A stretch of 64,000 nt of DNA from Paenibacillus lautus NBRC 15380. Lineage in GTDB: Bacteria > Bacillota > Bacilli > Paenibacillales > Paenibacillaceae. A program made the translations under genes and the position numbers. This document shows positions 36,592 to 45,432 of the stretch, piece after piece; positions within the stretch are counted from its first letter, which is position 1; every line of letters starts with the position of its first letter. Below the pieces are notes generated by a model that ran no database searches, was not told the origin of the DNA, and worked only from the letters and a program-made list of their open reading frames with translations. The stretch covers positions 1 through 64,000 of the forward strand of contig NZ_BIMF01000002.1 in assembly GCF_004000945.1 (NCBI RefSeq), read 5' to 3'.

Positions 36592-37566
36592 TTATTCACC
36601 ACTTCCTGTTAATGCATGATAGATCGTTTCGACATTATGACGATACATACCAATATAAGTCCCTTCCGTCGTTCCCGCTTCGCCCATGGCATCGGAGAAG
36701 AGCTCTCCTCCAAGCTTTAAATCCAGCCCTTTCTTGGCAGCACCTTCAATAACGGCATTAATCGAAGCTGGATTGACACTGCTCTCAACGAATACCGCAG
36801 GCACCTTGTGTTGCAGCAGAATATCGATCGTTCCGTTGATATCCGAGAGGCCGATTTCATCCTCCGTACTCAGGCCTTGCAGTCCAACTACCTCCAGACC
36901 ATGCAAGCGGCCGAAATATCCAAAGGCATCATGAGCGGTTACCATGACCCGCTGCTCTTGCGGAATCTGACTCAACTTATCCTTGGCCTCGGCTTTCAAT
37001 TCATCCAACTGGGCAAAATACTTCTGCTTGTTCTCTTCAAAATAGTCAGCATCATCCGGGGCCAGGGACTTCAGCTTCTCTACAGCCGAATCCAAAGACG
37101 CTTTCCACAAATCGATGTCAAACCATACATGGGGATCGATGGCCTGCGTATCATCCTGCAGCAATTGATCCTTCGGGATGGCATCCGCAATCGCCAGTAC
37201 AGGTTTGTTCTTACCGATCTGTTCGAATATTTCGGTCATGTTGCCTTCGAGATGAAGCCCGCTATAGAAAATAACATCACCGCTATCCAATTTCTTGATA
37301 TCGCCTTGGGTTGCATTATATAAATGCGGATCGACGCCGGGCCCCATCAAGCTCAGTACCTCGACCCGGGCTCCCCCGATAACGGAGAGAGGCTCCGCAA
37401 TCTGTCCAATGGTTGTAACCACGCGAATTTTCTTATCTCCCTGTTCACCCGCTGCTCCTTCCTGTTTCACTTCTCCCGAAGCGCACGCGGATAACACCAG
37501 CAGCAAACTCAGAATGGCGGCTGCCCCTATTAATATCCTGTTTCTACTAGTCCTCTTGTTCTCCAT
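36592..37566 (-). CDS. mntA: Metal-binding lipoprotein (MntA/TroA-like)
   Basis: About 324 residues. Lipoprotein signal with lipobox VLSAC (Cys28). Metal-site motifs of the cluster A-I binding proteins are present: His in VDPHLYNATQGD, His in IDPHVWFD, His in VTAHDAFGYFGR and Asp in GGELFSDAMGEAGT. The third His (rather than the Glu of PsaA) matches TroA and, as I recall it, Bacillus MntA. There is no His-rich loop as in ZnuA, so Mn is favoured over Zn. The ATG at 37566 has GGAGGAG six bases upstream. First gene of the four-gene operon. Confidence 0.87.
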   Translation of the reverse strand: MENKRTSRNRILIGAAAILSLLLVLSACASGEVKQEGAAGEQGDKKIRVVTTIGQIAEPLSVIGGARVEVLSLMGPGVDPHLYNATQGDIKKLDSGDVIFYSGLHLEGNMTEIFEQIGKNKPVLAIADAIPKDQLLQDDTQAIDPHVWFDIDLWKASLDSAVEKLKSLAPDDADYFEENKQKYFAQLDELKAEAKDKLSQIPQEQRVMVTAHDAFGYFGRLHGLEVVGLQGLSTEDEIGLSDINGTIDILLQHKVPAVFVESSVNPASINAVIEGAAKKGLDLKLGGELFSDAMGEAGTTEGTYIGMYRHNVETIYHALTGSGE

Positions 37567-37594
37567 CTTCTTCTCCTCCACTCCACATCTATAA

Positions 37595-37606
37595 TGAGTT
37601 TACTCA
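37595..37606. promoter_or_regulatory. Short palindrome in the mntA promoter region
   Basis: TGAGT-TT-ACTCA, perfect 5-bp arms, about 30 bp upstream of the mntA ATG. On the minus strand a TTGTCT and a TATAGA flank it, so it would lie between -35 and -10. A DtxR/MntR-type operator is possible but the match to the Bacillus MntR box is not close. Confidence 0.35.
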
Positions 37607-37988
37607 ATCCTTAGACAATTCGGGAAAATCTCAAGTCTCGTCCTGCCACGAACCAATTATTTTGCTCTTATGCAACTTTAATTCCTATGTACAAAAAATA
37701 ATCCATCTTTAGGTATTTGTCAATGTAATTTTGTGAATTCGCACATCCAATTCTGTTTGGACTCTCCATTCCTCCTTGATTTTATTGATAATATACGTAC
37801 ATGAAGGGCTCTTTTTTCATCAAGGCAAAATATTTAGCTATATATAAAATATTTTAATGATTTGATTTTTGTTATCTTAAACACACAAAAAGACGACTTC
37901 TCTGTAAGAGAAATCGCCTTTTTTTGTTAATATTCTCGGTATCGCTAAACTCTACACCACACACTTTGGAATAAACCTTTTCCACTTG
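37607..37988. other. 382-bp AT-rich intergenic region
   Basis: Upstream of mntA and downstream of the TmrB-like gene. It holds the TmrB-gene terminator (37887-37926) and an A/T-rich block (about 37820-37870). No ORF with a ribosome site was seen. Confidence 0.6.
37887..37926 (-). terminator. Terminator of the TmrB-like gene
   Basis: AAAAAGACGA-TTCTCT / AGAGAA-TCGCCTTTTT type hairpin with mismatches and a 3-nt loop; on the minus strand it ends in TTTTT. About 60 bp after the stop codon. Confidence 0.7.
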
Positions 37989-38585
37989 TTATCCAAAAAA
38001 TCGGATGTGCGCAAATTTGGTTTTGATTCGATCGAGTTTCTTCTTAGTTGAGCTACGATGATCTGGCAATAGCTTCACATTTGCCAATGCAGCGATACTC
38101 TCTACCACTTCATCAATCGATAGATGATCCGTGTCGATATGATGCTGGAACACTTCATTCGAGAATCCGCTAATGCATCGGTCAATTTGTTGTGCGGCCC
38201 AAGAATTCGAACCTTCCCCTCTGCTCCGCAGTCGTCTAAGGAGTACTTCCTTGGAAGCGCACAATGTAAAATGCTGTACTGCCACGCCATCACGTCTCAA
38301 ATGACCAACGATTTCATCGAAATACTCCGCGTTTGTAATGGTCATCGGAGCAATGATCAATTGATCGGATTCCTGGTCCAAATACTTAAACATGGAGTAA
38401 TTAAACTCCCTCCACATCGGATAATGCTGAAAGTCATCGCGTTTCGCATCCCTCGGCACATTATCGCGAATGAAGTAACCTGCATTCTCCGGATCGTACA
38501 CGTACGAGTTCGGGATTCTTCGCTGAAGCTCATGCGCAGCCTGGGTCTTACCTGAACCAAATGCGCCGTTAACCCATATAATCAT
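37989..38585 (-). CDS. TmrB-like P-loop ATPase (tunicamycin resistance protein family)
   Basis: About 198 residues, close throughout to Bacillus subtilis TmrB: N-terminal MIIWVNGAFGSGKTQAAHEL with the P-loop GAFGSGKT (residues 7-14), then VYDPENAGYFIRDNVP, DDFQHYPMWREFNYS, APMTITNAEYFDEI, GSNSWAAQQIDRC. TmrB gives tunicamycin resistance by binding the drug at the membrane. The ATG at 38585 has GGGGGAT upstream and matches the TmrB N-terminus; the longer reading from 38792 runs through the neighbouring GNAT gene and is rejected. Same-strand neighbours are two GNATs and a VOC protein. Confidence 0.88.
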   Translation of the reverse strand: MIIWVNGAFGSGKTQAAHELQRRIPNSYVYDPENAGYFIRDNVPRDAKRDDFQHYPMWREFNYSMFKYLDQESDQLIIAPMTITNAEYFDEIVGHLRRDGVAVQHFTLCASKEVLLRRLRSRGEGSNSWAAQQIDRCISGFSNEVFQHHIDTDHLSIDEVVESIAALANVKLLPDHRSSTKKKLDRIKTKFAHIRFFG

Positions 38586-38604
38586 AGATAGATGATCCCC
38601 CTTC

Positions 38605-39048
38605 TTAACAGGGCAAGCTTTTATAAAACCCTTTAATGATACCGTCCTCATATCCGAGGGATTTATAGAATTTATGACTTTCGGCTTTCTTGCTCCCAGT
38701 AACAAGTGTGATGAAATGACAACCTCGTTCGATAGCAATTTCTTCAATCCGCATAATAAGCTGTTTACCGATTCCTTTACGCCGGTAAGCACTGGATATA
38801 ATTAAATTCTCAATCATCATGAAGAAATTACAATCACCAGTCAGATCGTAGCATTGTATCCCCATAACCGACCCAATTAATGAGCCTTCCTCATTCTTCG
38901 CACCGAGCAAAAAATAAAGATCGTTTTCTTGCATTTTTAAAAATAGAGATTTCATTTTGATTGCGTCAACGGTACTCTCATCCAACTCTTCATATAACAG
39001 GATAAGATCATCTAAATCATCATAATGAATACGACGAATACTAACCAT
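38605..39048 (-). CDS. GNAT N-acetyltransferase
   Basis: About 147 residues with the GNAT core: IRRIHYDDLDDLILLYEEL at the start, ENLIISSAYRRKGIGKQLIMRIEEIA (acetyl-CoA loop R-R-K-G-I-G-K) and SHKFYKSLGYE near the end. AAGGAG is six bases before the ATG at 39048 (an adjoining ATG at 39051 is too close). Substrate unknown; the setting next to a TmrB-like gene hints at drug or small-amine modification. Confidence 0.88.
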   Translation of the reverse strand: MVSIRRIHYDDLDDLILLYEELDESTVDAIKMKSLFLKMQENDLYFLLGAKNEEGSLIGSVMGIQCYDLTGDCNFFMMIENLIISSAYRRKGIGKQLIMRIEEIAIERGCHFITLVTGSKKAESHKFYKSLGYEDGIIKGFYKSLPC

Positions 39049-39070
39049 CATAAACTCCTTATTATTTCAA

Positions 39071-39499
39071 CTAATCCTTCCTTAAAAAGTCCGGCATTCG
39101 AGTCAACGTTTTTCCGTGATCGCGGACAAAACCGTATTGTTCATACAGACCATGGGCATCCCGGGTAGACAATATGCCGAATATATTTCGGTAATCCTCG
39201 TGGGTCGTAATCGTTTCGATTAAATTCTTCCCCACTCCAAGCCCCCGATAAGCTTCATCCACATACACATCACACAGCCAATAAACCGTTGCGCCATCCG
39301 TCACCACGCGAGCAAAGCCGATCTGTCGGTTGTTATAATATGCCCCGAAGCACGTAGAGCCTTCTAGCGATTTTTTGATTTTCTGGTCCGAGCGCTCGTT
39401 AGCCCAGTAGCTTTGCCGCAAAAAATGTACAATGGCGTCCAAATCCAACAGGGAAGGGTCGCTGCTAATAAGGACCTGCTTCATATCGATGTCCGTCAT
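39071..39499 (-). CDS. GNAT N-acetyltransferase
   Basis: About 142 residues: CDVYVDEAYRGLGVGKNLIETI is the acetyl-CoA motif (R-G-L-G-V-G-K), and DAHGLYEQYGFVRDH the C-terminal GNAT helix-strand. The ATG at 39499 has AGGTGG five bases upstream; a GTG at 39508 is the alternative. It follows the VOC gene almost without a gap, so the two are probably co-translated. Substrate unknown. Confidence 0.87.
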   Translation of the reverse strand: MTDIDMKQVLISSDPSLLDLDAIVHFLRQSYWANERSDQKIKKSLEGSTCFGAYYNNRQIGFARVVTDGATVYWLCDVYVDEAYRGLGVGKNLIETITTHEDYRNIFGILSTRDAHGLYEQYGFVRDHGKTLTRMPDFLRKD

Positions 39500-39508
39500 C
39501 GCATCCAC

Positions 39509-39901
39509 CTAGTCCTTTTCCCCTGAGCCGAATGCAATCACGTAGCCGTCCGGATCTTGAATCGCAAAATCCTTCCACACGCCCCAGTCCGCTTCCATGA
39601 ATACAGGTTCCTGTGCCACTTCGGCCCCTCTGGAGGTCAGTTCCTCATACAATTCATCTAAATCGTGATGTGTATCCACATATGCGTATGTATCCCATGG
39701 CGTTTCTTGGTCTCTGCCTGCTGGATTCGGTGTGACATCTGTACTGGATTCCGCTTGAATCAGCTTGAATCCGAGCGCAAAATCATCCCTGACCGCCCAA
39801 ACGTCATTTACTTCACAACCCAGCACTTCTTCATAGAACTGTTTGGAACGGGTAAGATCGGACACCAATCGAACTTGGACTGAGAATAGAATCTTGCTCA
39901 T
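39509..39901 (-). CDS. VOC family (glyoxalase/bleomycin resistance-like) protein
   Basis: A 130-residue metalloenzyme fold of two beta-alpha-beta-beta-beta units: VRLVSDLTRSKQFYEEVLGCEV at the N-terminus and AVWKDFAIQDPDGYVIAFGSG-type ending (WKDFAIQDPDGYVIAF). Members bind or modify antibiotics, or act as dioxygenases or isomerases. GGAG lies eight bases before the ATG. First gene of the minus-strand run VOC, GNAT, GNAT, TmrB-like. Confidence 0.85.
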   Translation of the reverse strand: MSKILFSVQVRLVSDLTRSKQFYEEVLGCEVNDVWAVRDDFALGFKLIQAESSTDVTPNPAGRDQETPWDTYAYVDTHHDLDELYEELTSRGAEVAQEPVFMEADWGVWKDFAIQDPDGYVIAFGSGEKD

Positions 39902-39972
39902 AAGATCATCTCCGACTAGTTTTATTCCATATTACAACCGTCCAATTCGCTTAACAAGAACTTTTCGTAAGC

Positions 39973-42021
39973 TCATCTTAAAGGGGATTCGTTTCCGTAA
40001 TATTTTCGCAAAATCGGCGCGACTTTGTTCACGACATACCCGCTGCCTCCCCGTCCTTCAACATGCTCTACCATCATCGCGAGCAGGAGCTTGGACTCCG
40101 TCGTGTCAAACGCAACGAACCATCCGTTCTCCTGTCCTTTTTCGGATTTGCTGATTTTCAGTTCGGCGGTTCCCGTCTTCCCTGCAAGCTCATTGCCCGA
40201 AATATCAGCACCGTGTCCGCTACCTTTTGGATCCTGAACCACATCAACGAGCATACGCTTGATGATCTCGGCAGTGTGCGAATCCAACACTTCTTTCGTC
40301 TCACTGGGACGGATCTCCTGCTCTGATGAATCCAGCACAGGCTGAATCAGCTTCCCGCCATTCATAAAGGGGGTATATGCCAATGCCAAATGTAAAGGAC
40401 TCATGAGCACTTCCCCTTGCCCATATCCGGAATCCGCGAGCTGAATTTCGTTTTGTATCCCCTCATTAGCCAGGCTTGCTTCCGGGAAAGGGAATTGAAG
40501 CGGCAGTGCCTCTTCGAAGCCGAACTTTACAGCTTCCTTCAAAAAAGGATCCGCACCGATCTCCAATGCTTCCTGTGCCAGATAGATGTTATCTGAATAC
40601 ACAAGAGCATCTCTTAGATTCAGGACAGGAACTTCCTTCACGCGTGTCACGTAATAATTTCCCCAGCTCGGATCTTTGGACCAACGCAAGCCGTGGATCT
40701 CCCTTACTTTACCGGGGGTAGTGACCCCAAGCTTCAGACCAACCGCAGCCGTGATCGGTTTAAATACCGAGCCCGGAGCATACAGCTTAGTAAAACGATT
40801 CAATAGCGGCTTATCCGGATTATGGTTCCACTCATCCCACTGCTCGGTCGATAATCCAACGATGAAAGCATTGGGATCATAGGACGGGCTGTTAACCAAT
40901 GCCAAAATTTCTCCGGTCTTAGGGTTGATAGCCGCTGCGGTACCTGCATCCTCGCGAAATGAAGCAAATATGGATTGTTGTAGTTCAGCATCAATGGTTA
41001 AACGAATATCCTGACCATCTACGGCTTCCTTCTCGGCTACGATATCTTTGACCTTACCCGAGAAATCCACGATCGATATCCGTTTACCGTCCCGGCCGCG
41101 CAGCACCTCATTATATACTTGCTCGGATCCTGATTTACCGATAAGTTCATTCGTTCCATACTGCGCTTCGGGCGCATTGGTCAAATCCTCCTTCGTCACT
41201 TGTCGGATGTAGCCTGTTAGATGTGCTGCCGCCGCACCGTAAGGGTAGACTCGAGCACGTTCATTCTTCTTTACTACGCCTGCCAAATCACTGTAATCCA
41301 TTCTGCTCTGCTGCGCATTCAGGTTTAGGATGGGTACGAAAAGATCATCCTTCACCCACGCCGCATCAAGCTTTCGCTTTATAATCTCGGTCGATATTCC
41401 CAATCGCTCAGCCAACGCAACCAAGGTCTGTTCTCCGTCGTCACCGAGCTTACCCGGAACGATACCGATGACTTCCATGGTGCCATTAATGGCCAATCCA
41501 TGACCGTTTCGATCCAAAATCTCACCCCTGCTGGATGGTAACGTCTGCACGTTCACTTTATCCCCGTCATCCATGGCCGGCAAAATCAAGGATGGATGCC
41601 ACACCATTCGCCAAGACAGGCTCTTACCCTCGGTTTCATCGTCTTCTTTTGAAAGCTCAAACGAACCCTTTGCCTGCACCCGGCCTGCCGATGTTTCCAA
41701 TAGGATATGGTATGGATAGAATACTCGCTCATCCGTTGCTTCTTCTGTTGCTTTAGCCGTAAAGTCAGGCGTTATGGTGAGGTCTGCTGCTCCAATCCCT
41801 TCATAAATAGTCTGAAAACGTGTTATAAATTCCTCCTTTGTCATCTCCTGTCTGGATTTCCGTGACAGCAGATCGTACATCGATTCATAGCTGCCTTTCT
41901 CCCACCATTCAACATACCGTTTTGCAATCTCTTCCGGATCCGGTTCTTTGATGCGGTCACAGCCCGTATGTATTAGTACCAAACTCAGGCACAAGAAGAC
42001 CCATACCCACTTAAAATGCAT
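39973..42021 (-). CDS. Lipoprotein class B penicillin-binding protein (PBP3/MecA-like)
   Basis: About 682 residues. Lipoprotein-type N-terminus (lipobox IHTGC, Cys21), an NTF2-like MecA N-domain (about 30-150), a PBP dimerisation domain (LPSSRGEILDRNG, GRDGKRISIVD), and a transpeptidase domain with the nucleophile Ser418 in SVFK, SDN (YSDNIYLAQ) and KTG (AGKTGTAEL, about 615). It cross-links peptidoglycan outside the membrane. The build equals Bacillus subtilis PBP3 (PbpC) and staphylococcal PBP2a, which bind some beta-lactams poorly. ATG 42021 has GAGGAG eight bases upstream. A small membrane-protein gene precedes it. Confidence 0.9.
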   Translation of the reverse strand: MHFKWVWVFLCLSLVLIHTGCDRIKEPDPEEIAKRYVEWWEKGSYESMYDLLSRKSRQEMTKEEFITRFQTIYEGIGAADLTITPDFTAKATEEATDERVFYPYHILLETSAGRVQAKGSFELSKEDDETEGKSLSWRMVWHPSLILPAMDDGDKVNVQTLPSSRGEILDRNGHGLAINGTMEVIGIVPGKLGDDGEQTLVALAERLGISTEIIKRKLDAAWVKDDLFVPILNLNAQQSRMDYSDLAGVVKKNERARVYPYGAAAAHLTGYIRQVTKEDLTNAPEAQYGTNELIGKSGSEQVYNEVLRGRDGKRISIVDFSGKVKDIVAEKEAVDGQDIRLTIDAELQQSIFASFREDAGTAAAINPKTGEILALVNSPSYDPNAFIVGLSTEQWDEWNHNPDKPLLNRFTKLYAPGSVFKPITAAVGLKLGVTTPGKVREIHGLRWSKDPSWGNYYVTRVKEVPVLNLRDALVYSDNIYLAQEALEIGADPFLKEAVKFGFEEALPLQFPFPEASLANEGIQNEIQLADSGYGQGEVLMSPLHLALAYTPFMNGGKLIQPVLDSSEQEIRPSETKEVLDSHTAEIIKRMLVDVVQDPKGSGHGADISGNELAGKTGTAELKISKSEKGQENGWFVAFDTTESKLLLAMMVEHVEGRGGSGYVVNKVAPILRKYYGNESPLR

Positions 42022-42058
42022 CGATTCCACTCCTCAAACCCCATATAATTAGACGTCA

Positions 42059-42400
42059 TTACATCGTTCTCCTAACCATGAAAAGGATCATGATCAGGAC
42101 GCAATCCATCCCAATCAGCATCAACAACTTGGCATGCTGTCTCCGATGAATCGTTAACCCGGTTTCAATGAGCGAAACGGCAAGCAAGCTCCACAATGAG
42201 ACCTCCATAAGCGGAATAAGGAGAACAACCCAGATGATCGAAGCGGTGCTCACTATCCATAATAAACTTAGAATGATGACGATTACCGGCGGGAGCAGCT
42301 TCACCACTGTTGACTTCTTTGCGCGATATGCCCACAGTTGAAACAATCCCATCCCCATAAGCGTCAGTACGTATTCATTGCGTAAATAAGTGTCCATCAT
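42059..42400 (-). CDS. Small four-helix membrane protein, unknown function
   Basis: About 113 residues with hydrophobic segments near 10-25, 35-60, 62-85 and 95-110 and a basic C-terminus (MVRRTM). No family recognised. The ATG at 42400 follows AGGCAGGG. It lies 37 bp before the PBP gene on the same strand, so it may be co-transcribed with it, and it is divergent from the MocR gene at 42538. Confidence 0.6.
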   Translation of the reverse strand: MMDTYLRNEYVLTLMGMGLFQLWAYRAKKSTVVKLLPPVIVIILSLLWIVSTASIIWVVLLIPLMEVSLWSLLAVSLIETGLTIHRRQHAKLLMLIGMDCVLIMILFMVRRTM

Positions 42401-42500
42401 GATCCCTGCCTTCTTAATAAAAAACAATATCTAACCAAAGCATGCTGTATTGTAGAGTATACTTATAGCGTATCGTTGTGAGAATGCATGTTTTCTGGCT

Positions 42501-42514
42501 CTGTACCCGTACAG
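42501..42514. promoter_or_regulatory. Inverted repeat upstream of the first MocR gene
   Basis: CTGTAC-CC-GTACAG, perfect 6-bp arms, 23 bp before the start codon. Its place between divergent genes suggests an autoregulatory operator for the MocR protein. Confidence 0.4.
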
Positions 42515-42537
42515 ATCGATTGGAGGTATAACGAGAT

Positions 42538-43902
42538 ATGAAATACACCGACATTATTAAGTCAATAGAATGCCAAATACTGAATGGATTATTGAAACCA
42601 GGCAGCAAGCTGCCATCCATCCGTGCTTTGACAGAATCCTATTCTTGCAGCAAAAATACAGCCATACGGGCCTATGCTGAATTGGAAAAGAGACATATCA
42701 TCTACGCTGTTCCCAAGAGTGGTTACTATATCGTTGAGGGCAGCGTAAACACAAACCGCCCGAACCCCTCGGACCAAGTGATTGATTTCCGATCTGCGGG
42801 ACCTGACAAAGCGGTCATGCCTTACCGAGACTTTCAGCATTGCATGAACCAAGCGATTGAAATATATAAGGAAGAGTTGTTCACCTATTCCCAGATTCCG
42901 GGTTTGAAGTCACTTCGGGTTGAGTTAGCCCGACATTTACTCGATTTGCAGGTCTTCACGGTTCCTGAGAGGATCTATGTTGTATCCGGTTCGCAGCAAG
43001 CGCTGCATCTGCTCGTCTCTCTCCCTTTTCCTAACGGAAAGAACAATATTTGCGTGGAGCAGCCCACGCATTTTAGCATGATGGACTCCCTGAAGATCCA
43101 TCAAGCTGTGACATACGGGATTGAGGTTACGAACGACGGAATCGACTTTGGACGGCTCGAGGACATTTTTAAAACTCGCGATATCAAGTTTTTCTATACG
43201 GTCTCAAGGTTCCATAACCCTACAGGCTACAGCTATTCCAATGAGGAGAAGAAGAGGATTGTAGAGCTGGCGCAGAAATATGATGTTTATATCATCGAGG
43301 ATGACTATATGGGAGATTTGGATCGGGATTCAAAACATGATCCGATGTTTGCCTACGATCCGTCCGGCAGGGTGATCTACACGAAGAGCTTTTCCAAAGT
43401 CATGCTCCCCGGATTAAGGCTGGGCTTGGCCGTGATCCCCGAAGAGATGAATGAAATATTCCAGCGGGCGAAGCACGCTGCGGACATACATAGCCCCGTG
43501 CTCATGCAAGGCGCACTCGAAATTTATCTGAAGAACGGGATGTTCCGTGCACATATTCAGAGGATGCGGCAGACCTATAGTCAGAAAGGGGCTCTGCTCC
43601 AGCAGGCTTACCAAACTCACCTGCCGCCCTTCTTATCTTTTACGGGTTCGCAATCCGGGTTTTATTCCACGATCCAGCTGCCGGAGCCATTGAAAGCATA
43701 TCAATTGGTTAACCATCTGGAGAACGAGAACGTATATGTTCAGGATGCCAGCAGCATGTTCTTGCCTGAGTTTAAGAACGAATCCATGATACGGCTGAGC
43801 GTATCTCAAGTGAAGGAGGAACTAATCGAAATCGGTGTTCAGAAAATTGCGGAAGGAGCCGCAGAATTGTTGAAAAGGCGTAGCGAGGTGAGGTTCATCT
43901 AG
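42538..43902 (+). CDS. MocR family regulator (GntR HTH plus aminotransferase domain)
   Basis: A 454-residue PLP-dependent regulator. Residues 1-70 are a GntR winged helix (NGLLKPGSKLPSIRALTESYSCSKNTAIRAYAELEKRH), the rest a class I aminotransferase fold: PLP phosphate/ring region (VSGSQQALHLL, FHNPTGYSYS, EDDYMGDL) and the Schiff-base Lys in YTKSFSKVMLPGLRLG. Such proteins sense an amino compound through PLP and switch nearby genes, often exporters or vitamin B6 genes. GGAGG is about twelve bases before the ATG. It is divergent from the small membrane protein/PBP pair. Confidence 0.88.
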   Translation: MKYTDIIKSIECQILNGLLKPGSKLPSIRALTESYSCSKNTAIRAYAELEKRHIIYAVPKSGYYIVEGSVNTNRPNPSDQVIDFRSAGPDKAVMPYRDFQHCMNQAIEIYKEELFTYSQIPGLKSLRVELARHLLDLQVFTVPERIYVVSGSQQALHLLVSLPFPNGKNNICVEQPTHFSMMDSLKIHQAVTYGIEVTNDGIDFGRLEDIFKTRDIKFFYTVSRFHNPTGYSYSNEEKKRIVELAQKYDVYIIEDDYMGDLDRDSKHDPMFAYDPSGRVIYTKSFSKVMLPGLRLGLAVIPEEMNEIFQRAKHAADIHSPVLMQGALEIYLKNGMFRAHIQRMRQTYSQKGALLQQAYQTHLPPFLSFTGSQSGFYSTIQLPEPLKAYQLVNHLENENVYVQDASSMFLPEFKNESMIRLSVSQVKEELIEIGVQKIAEGAAELLKRRSEVRFI

Positions 43903-43932
43903 TCGGACCAGGTCGGAGGCGACCGGACCGAC
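43902..43932. other. Nested GC-rich hairpin between converging genes
   Basis: GTCGG ... CCGAC enclosing GGTCG-GAGG-CGACC, beginning on the last base of the MocR stop codon. There is no T-run, so it may be a rho-independent-like pause site rather than a standard terminator. Confidence 0.4.
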
Positions 43933-43945
43933 AGATGAAATAGGC

Positions 43946-44275
43946 TTAAGCGATGGGAGTTCCATTCGGCAGATCGACATCCGGCTTCAGAAGCACAACG
44001 TCTCCTGGCTCCGGTACCCCGCCGAGCACAAGCACTTCGGATTGATAGCCAGCTATGCGTCTCGGCGGAAAATTGACGATAGCTACCACTTGATTGCCTA
44101 CGAGGGTGTCCGCATCATATCGATTCGTAATCTGGGCACTTGTGCGTTTGATCCCGAGCGGGCCGAAATCAATCTTCATTTTGATGGCCGGAACGCGTGC
44201 TTCCGGGAAAGGCTCTGCCTCCACGATCGTCCCGATCCGAATATCCAGCTTGGTCAAATCATCGATGGTTGCCAT
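43946..44275 (-). CDS. csaA: CsaA, tRNA-binding-domain protein
   Basis: A 109-residue dimeric OB-fold protein of the tRNA-bind family: DLTKLDIRIGTIVEAEPFPEAR, IDFGPLGIKRTSAQIT and the ending VLLKPDVDLPNGTPI are CsaA hallmarks. CsaA of Bacillus subtilis was described as a secretion chaperone interacting with SecA, and the fold also binds tRNA-like RNA. AAGGAG precedes the ATG. Monocistronic. Confidence 0.93.
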   Translation of the reverse strand: MATIDDLTKLDIRIGTIVEAEPFPEARVPAIKMKIDFGPLGIKRTSAQITNRYDADTLVGNQVVAIVNFPPRRIAGYQSEVLVLGGVPEPGDVVLLKPDVDLPNGTPIA

Positions 44276-44451
44276 GACTATATCTCCTTACAGCTAGGTT
44301 ATGTAGCGATTAATGATGTTCACCACACAAAATTTATGTATCATCTTATCACCTGCGTTTCCGGGAATTCAAGTGACAGATTGGTTTAGCGTGTTCTATA
44401 CCGCTGGGGATCAGCTCAAGAACCAAATGGAGGTAAAGCATTCGACACTTT

Positions 44452-45327
44452 CTATATTGGCTCATTCTCCATAAGCTTCTTCCAATTCTGGTGCTGCCTA
44501 TATACCTTATCCCATATCTGGTCCCGTTCGAATGTGGAATAGTTGACGAGCGGCTCATTAAATATGTCCGCCAGGATCTCAAACCATTCCGACTTCGATG
44601 AAATCTCTACCCTATCCAGCGCGTTGCCGCTCCACTTTCTCCATATGCAGCCTTTGAGTTCATTCATACCCAACTCGTGCCGTTGCCTGACAATGAACAG
44701 ATCCATCCATGGAGATTCCGGTGATCGGCTATAAAATGCATGATTTGATTTAAACATATCCAGGCTGTTCACAACATCAGGAGCATAATCTACGCCTACA
44801 TAAGAATAATGGGGATCATGAATCAGCCTCCAACCACGATCCGTTATGCGAGACGGCTCGAGTACATATTGAAAAGGTCCCTGTAGGTATTCTCCGAATT
44901 TCAATGGGATCGGCTCCCAGGGCATATCGCCCAGACCGACATCTACGAGCCACCTCTCTTCTTCCTCATGTTGATCATTCAACAGACTTACGGTTATCCC
45001 AAGATGGAAGCCGTTAATCCGAGGTTCTTGTCCTAAGGGCTGTACTCCAGCCTGGTGCCAATATGCCTTATAACCTAAGCCTCGAAGAAGCGCGGTAAAG
45101 GCTCCATTCAGATGAAAACAATAACCGCTTCGATGCTGGATCATAAGTTGTACCGATTCTTGTATATCGATGGATGTCGGTTTCCCAGCAAAAATATCCA
45201 AGGTCTGCCAAGGTATTCGCGCCACGTGTGCTTTATGCAGCTCGAATAAATATTCCTTCGACGGAGCCTGAATATCCGAGATGCCTAAACGGTTTAAATA
45301 TGCCCTTACCTCACTTTGGCTGATCAT
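44452..45327 (-). CDS. Arylamine N-acetyltransferase
   Basis: About 291 residues. The catalytic triad of NAT enzymes is present: Cys70 in RSGYCFHLN, His108 in INGFHLGI, Asp129 in WLVDVGLGD, with PWQTLDIFAGKP near the N-terminus. It transfers acetyl from acetyl-CoA to arylamines or hydrazines, a cytosolic detoxification. The common RGG before Cys is RSG here. ATG 45327 has AGGAG eight bases upstream; a GTG three codons earlier overlaps it. A GGTCAG palindrome lies 40 bp upstream, matching one upstream of the thioredoxin-like gene on the far side of mocR. Confidence 0.9.
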   Translation of the reverse strand: MISQSEVRAYLNRLGISDIQAPSKEYLFELHKAHVARIPWQTLDIFAGKPTSIDIQESVQLMIQHRSGYCFHLNGAFTALLRGLGYKAYWHQAGVQPLGQEPRINGFHLGITVSLLNDQHEEEERWLVDVGLGDMPWEPIPLKFGEYLQGPFQYVLEPSRITDRGWRLIHDPHYSYVGVDYAPDVVNSLDMFKSNHAFYSRSPESPWMDLFIVRQRHELGMNELKGCIWRKWSGNALDRVEISSKSEWFEILADIFNEPLVNYSTFERDQIWDKVYRQHQNWKKLMENEPI

Positions 45328-45366
45328 CGTGTACACTCCTACTTTTTTTGCTTTATCATAAACAAT

Positions 45367-45394
45367 AAACTGACCCTGATGAAATGGTCAGTTT
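45367..45394. promoter_or_regulatory. AAACTGACC palindrome upstream of the NAT gene
   Basis: AAACTGACC (45367-45375), 10-bp spacer, GGTCAGTTT (45386-45394). It lies between mocR and the NAT start. The same arms recur at 47006-47037, so I read it as a MocR operator. Because it also sits after the mocR stop it could fold as a weak terminator. Confidence 0.55.
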
Positions 45395-45432
45395 TAACGT
45401 TTTATAAAAGACAGGTTAAACACTAACCGTGT

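Noticed and set aside
38586-38792. 69-residue N-terminal extension of the TmrB-like protein
   Set aside because: It overlaps the neighbouring GNAT gene, and TmrB proteins start at MIIW.
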